Assembly: GCF_001076885.1 (NCBI RefSeq)
Contig: NZ_JVDT01000077.1
Coordinates: forward strand, 1 to 64,000
Reading direction: 5' to 3'
DNA length: 64,000 nucleotides
Source of the DNA: Bacillus sp. 522_BSPC
GTDB taxonomy: Bacteria > Bacillota > Bacilli > Bacillales > Cytobacillaceae
The notes below the pieces were generated by a model. It saw only the letters and a program-made list of their open reading frames with translations. It made no database searches and was not told the DNA's origin. The position numbers and the translations under genes are program-made. This document shows positions 63,119-64,000 of this stretch, one piece after another. Positions within the stretch are counted from its first letter, which is position 1. Every line of letters begins with the position of its first letter.

Positions 63119-64000
63119 ATGCAGGAAAGAGTATTAAAAACGTTAGAATTTGATAAAATAAAAGCGCAATTAATGGAGCATGTTTCTTCCTCTTTAGGCA
63201 GAAATAAAGTAGAAGAACTAATTCCATCAACGGATTACAATGAGGTAGTAAGATGGCAAGAAGAAACAGATGAAGCGGCTAAAGTATACCGAATGCGGGG
63301 AACAATTCCTCTTGATGGGATTTATGATATCGGTGCCCATGTGAAAAGGTCTTCTATCGGTGGAATGCTGAGTCCTATCGAATTAAATCATGTTGCAAGT
63401 ACTGTTCATACTAGTAGACAAATGAAACGTTTCATTGAAGAATTTCATGAAGAAGAAGCTGTGCCTATTCTTTTTACCTTAACAGATAGTATCACGGTAT
63501 TAGCCGAATTAGAAGAAGAAATAAAGATGGCGATTGATGAACAGGGTTCGGTTCTAGACAGTGCAAGTGATACACTCAGAACGTTGAGAAATCAATTGCG
63601 TAGAAACGAAGCAAAGGTACGGGAGAAGCTAGAAAGTATGATTCGTTCCTCAAATGCCCAAAAGATGCTTTCAGACAGTATTATTACAATAAGAAATGAT
63701 CGCTATGTTATTCCAGTTAAACAAGAATATAGAGGGAATTATGGTGGAATTGTTCATGATCAAAGTGCTTCAGGGCAAACTTTGTTTATTGAACCACAGT
63801 CTGTAGTTACCTTAAATAATGAGTTGCAAGGAATTCGAGTCAAGGAACAGCAAGAGATAGACCGTATTTTGACCCAATTGACGGCACTTGTTGCGCAAAA
63901 TGAAGAGGAATTATTGCATATTGTTACGGTATTAGCTGACATTGATTTTATGTTTGCAAAAGCCAAATACGCTCACCGCTTAAAAGCATCGAAACCAAAA
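63119..64000 (+). CDS. mutS2: Endonuclease MutS2 (5' part, cut by window edge)
   Basis: Open frame from ATG at 63119 to the right edge (294 codons), starting [18 protein letters not shown] behind AAAGGAG. This is the N-terminal and core region of MutS2 with helical lever segments ([14 protein letters not shown]) and the motif [15 protein letters not shown], the family signature; the ATPase and C-terminal Smr nuclease domains lie beyond the window. MutS2 acts on branched DNA and, in Bacillus, on collided ribosomes; it is not a mismatch-repair protein. Follows polX with a 70-base gap. Confidence 0.95.
   Translation, partial: MQERVLKTLEFDKIKAQLMEHVSSSLGRNKVEELIPSTDYNEVVRWQEETDEAAKVYRMRGTIPLDGIYDIGAHVKRSSIGGMLSPIELNHVASTVHTSRQMKRFIEEFHEEEAVPILFTLTDSITVLAELEEEIKMAIDEQGSVLDSASDTLRTLRNQLRRNEAKVREKLESMIRSSNAQKMLSDSIITIRNDRYVIPVKQEYRGNYGGIVHDQSASGQTLFIEPQSVVTLNNELQGIRVKEQQEIDRILTQLTALVAQNEEELLHIVTVLADIDFMFAKAKYAHRLKASKPK

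Overview
The window is low-GC DNA from a spore-forming Bacillaceae. Its backbone follows the Bacillus subtilis gene order: ytvI-ytwI-citZ-icd-mdh-phoP-phoR-polA-mutM-ytaF-coaE-nrdR-dnaB-dnaI-ytxC-thrS-infC-rpmI-rplT-ysdA-ytxB-ysdB-ysdC, then sspI-ysgA-pheS-pheT-zapA-cvpA-polX-mutS2. SspI, YtvI and YtxC indicate an endospore former. The genus cannot be fixed from this sequence alone.

Region 1 (1-22978) is a xylan and glucuronoxylan utilisation island upstream of ytvI. A YesM-type sensor kinase (cut by the left edge) and an AraC-type response regulator precede a binding protein, two permeases and a GH52 beta-xylosidase; this layout resembles the XynDC-XynEFG system of Geobacillus stearothermophilus. 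Next come a DUF624 protein, a Nif3-like protein, a second (LplB/LplC/LplA-type) importer, another DUF624 protein, a GntR regulator and the glucuronate genes uxaC-uxuA-uxuB. The island ends with a GH39 beta-xylosidase, a GH8 reducing-end exo-oligoxylanase, a ROK/XylR-type repressor and an aldo/keto reductase whose promoter carries a XylR-like operator. The three hydrolases have no visible signal peptide, so imported oligosaccharides are probably cut inside the cell. A second xylose block, xylR-xylA-xylB (50667-55105), sits between a PerM-like transporter gene and sspI.

Region 2 (23051-49212) is the housekeeping backbone: TCA-cycle genes with a cre-like site before citZ, the PhoPR phosphate system, DNA replication and repair, primosome loading, and translation genes. 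Leaders are visible: T-boxes before thrS and pheS, an L20-type attenuator before infC, an infC gene that starts at ATT, and a textbook SigW promoter before ysdB.

The most unusual stretch is the 869-base gap between phoR and polA. It holds a phoR terminator, a tandem array of about 150-bp repeat units, and then four TTTACA-like repeats spaced exactly 11 bp apart ahead of a -10 box, which is the layout of a PhoP-activated promoter. About 290 bases follow with no credible ORF but several hairpins and three C-rich motifs, ending in a U-tailed long-range stem just before the polA promoter. I propose a phosphate-starvation small RNA. A structured element between xylA and xylB and hairpins around both sugar-binding-protein genes are also noteworthy.
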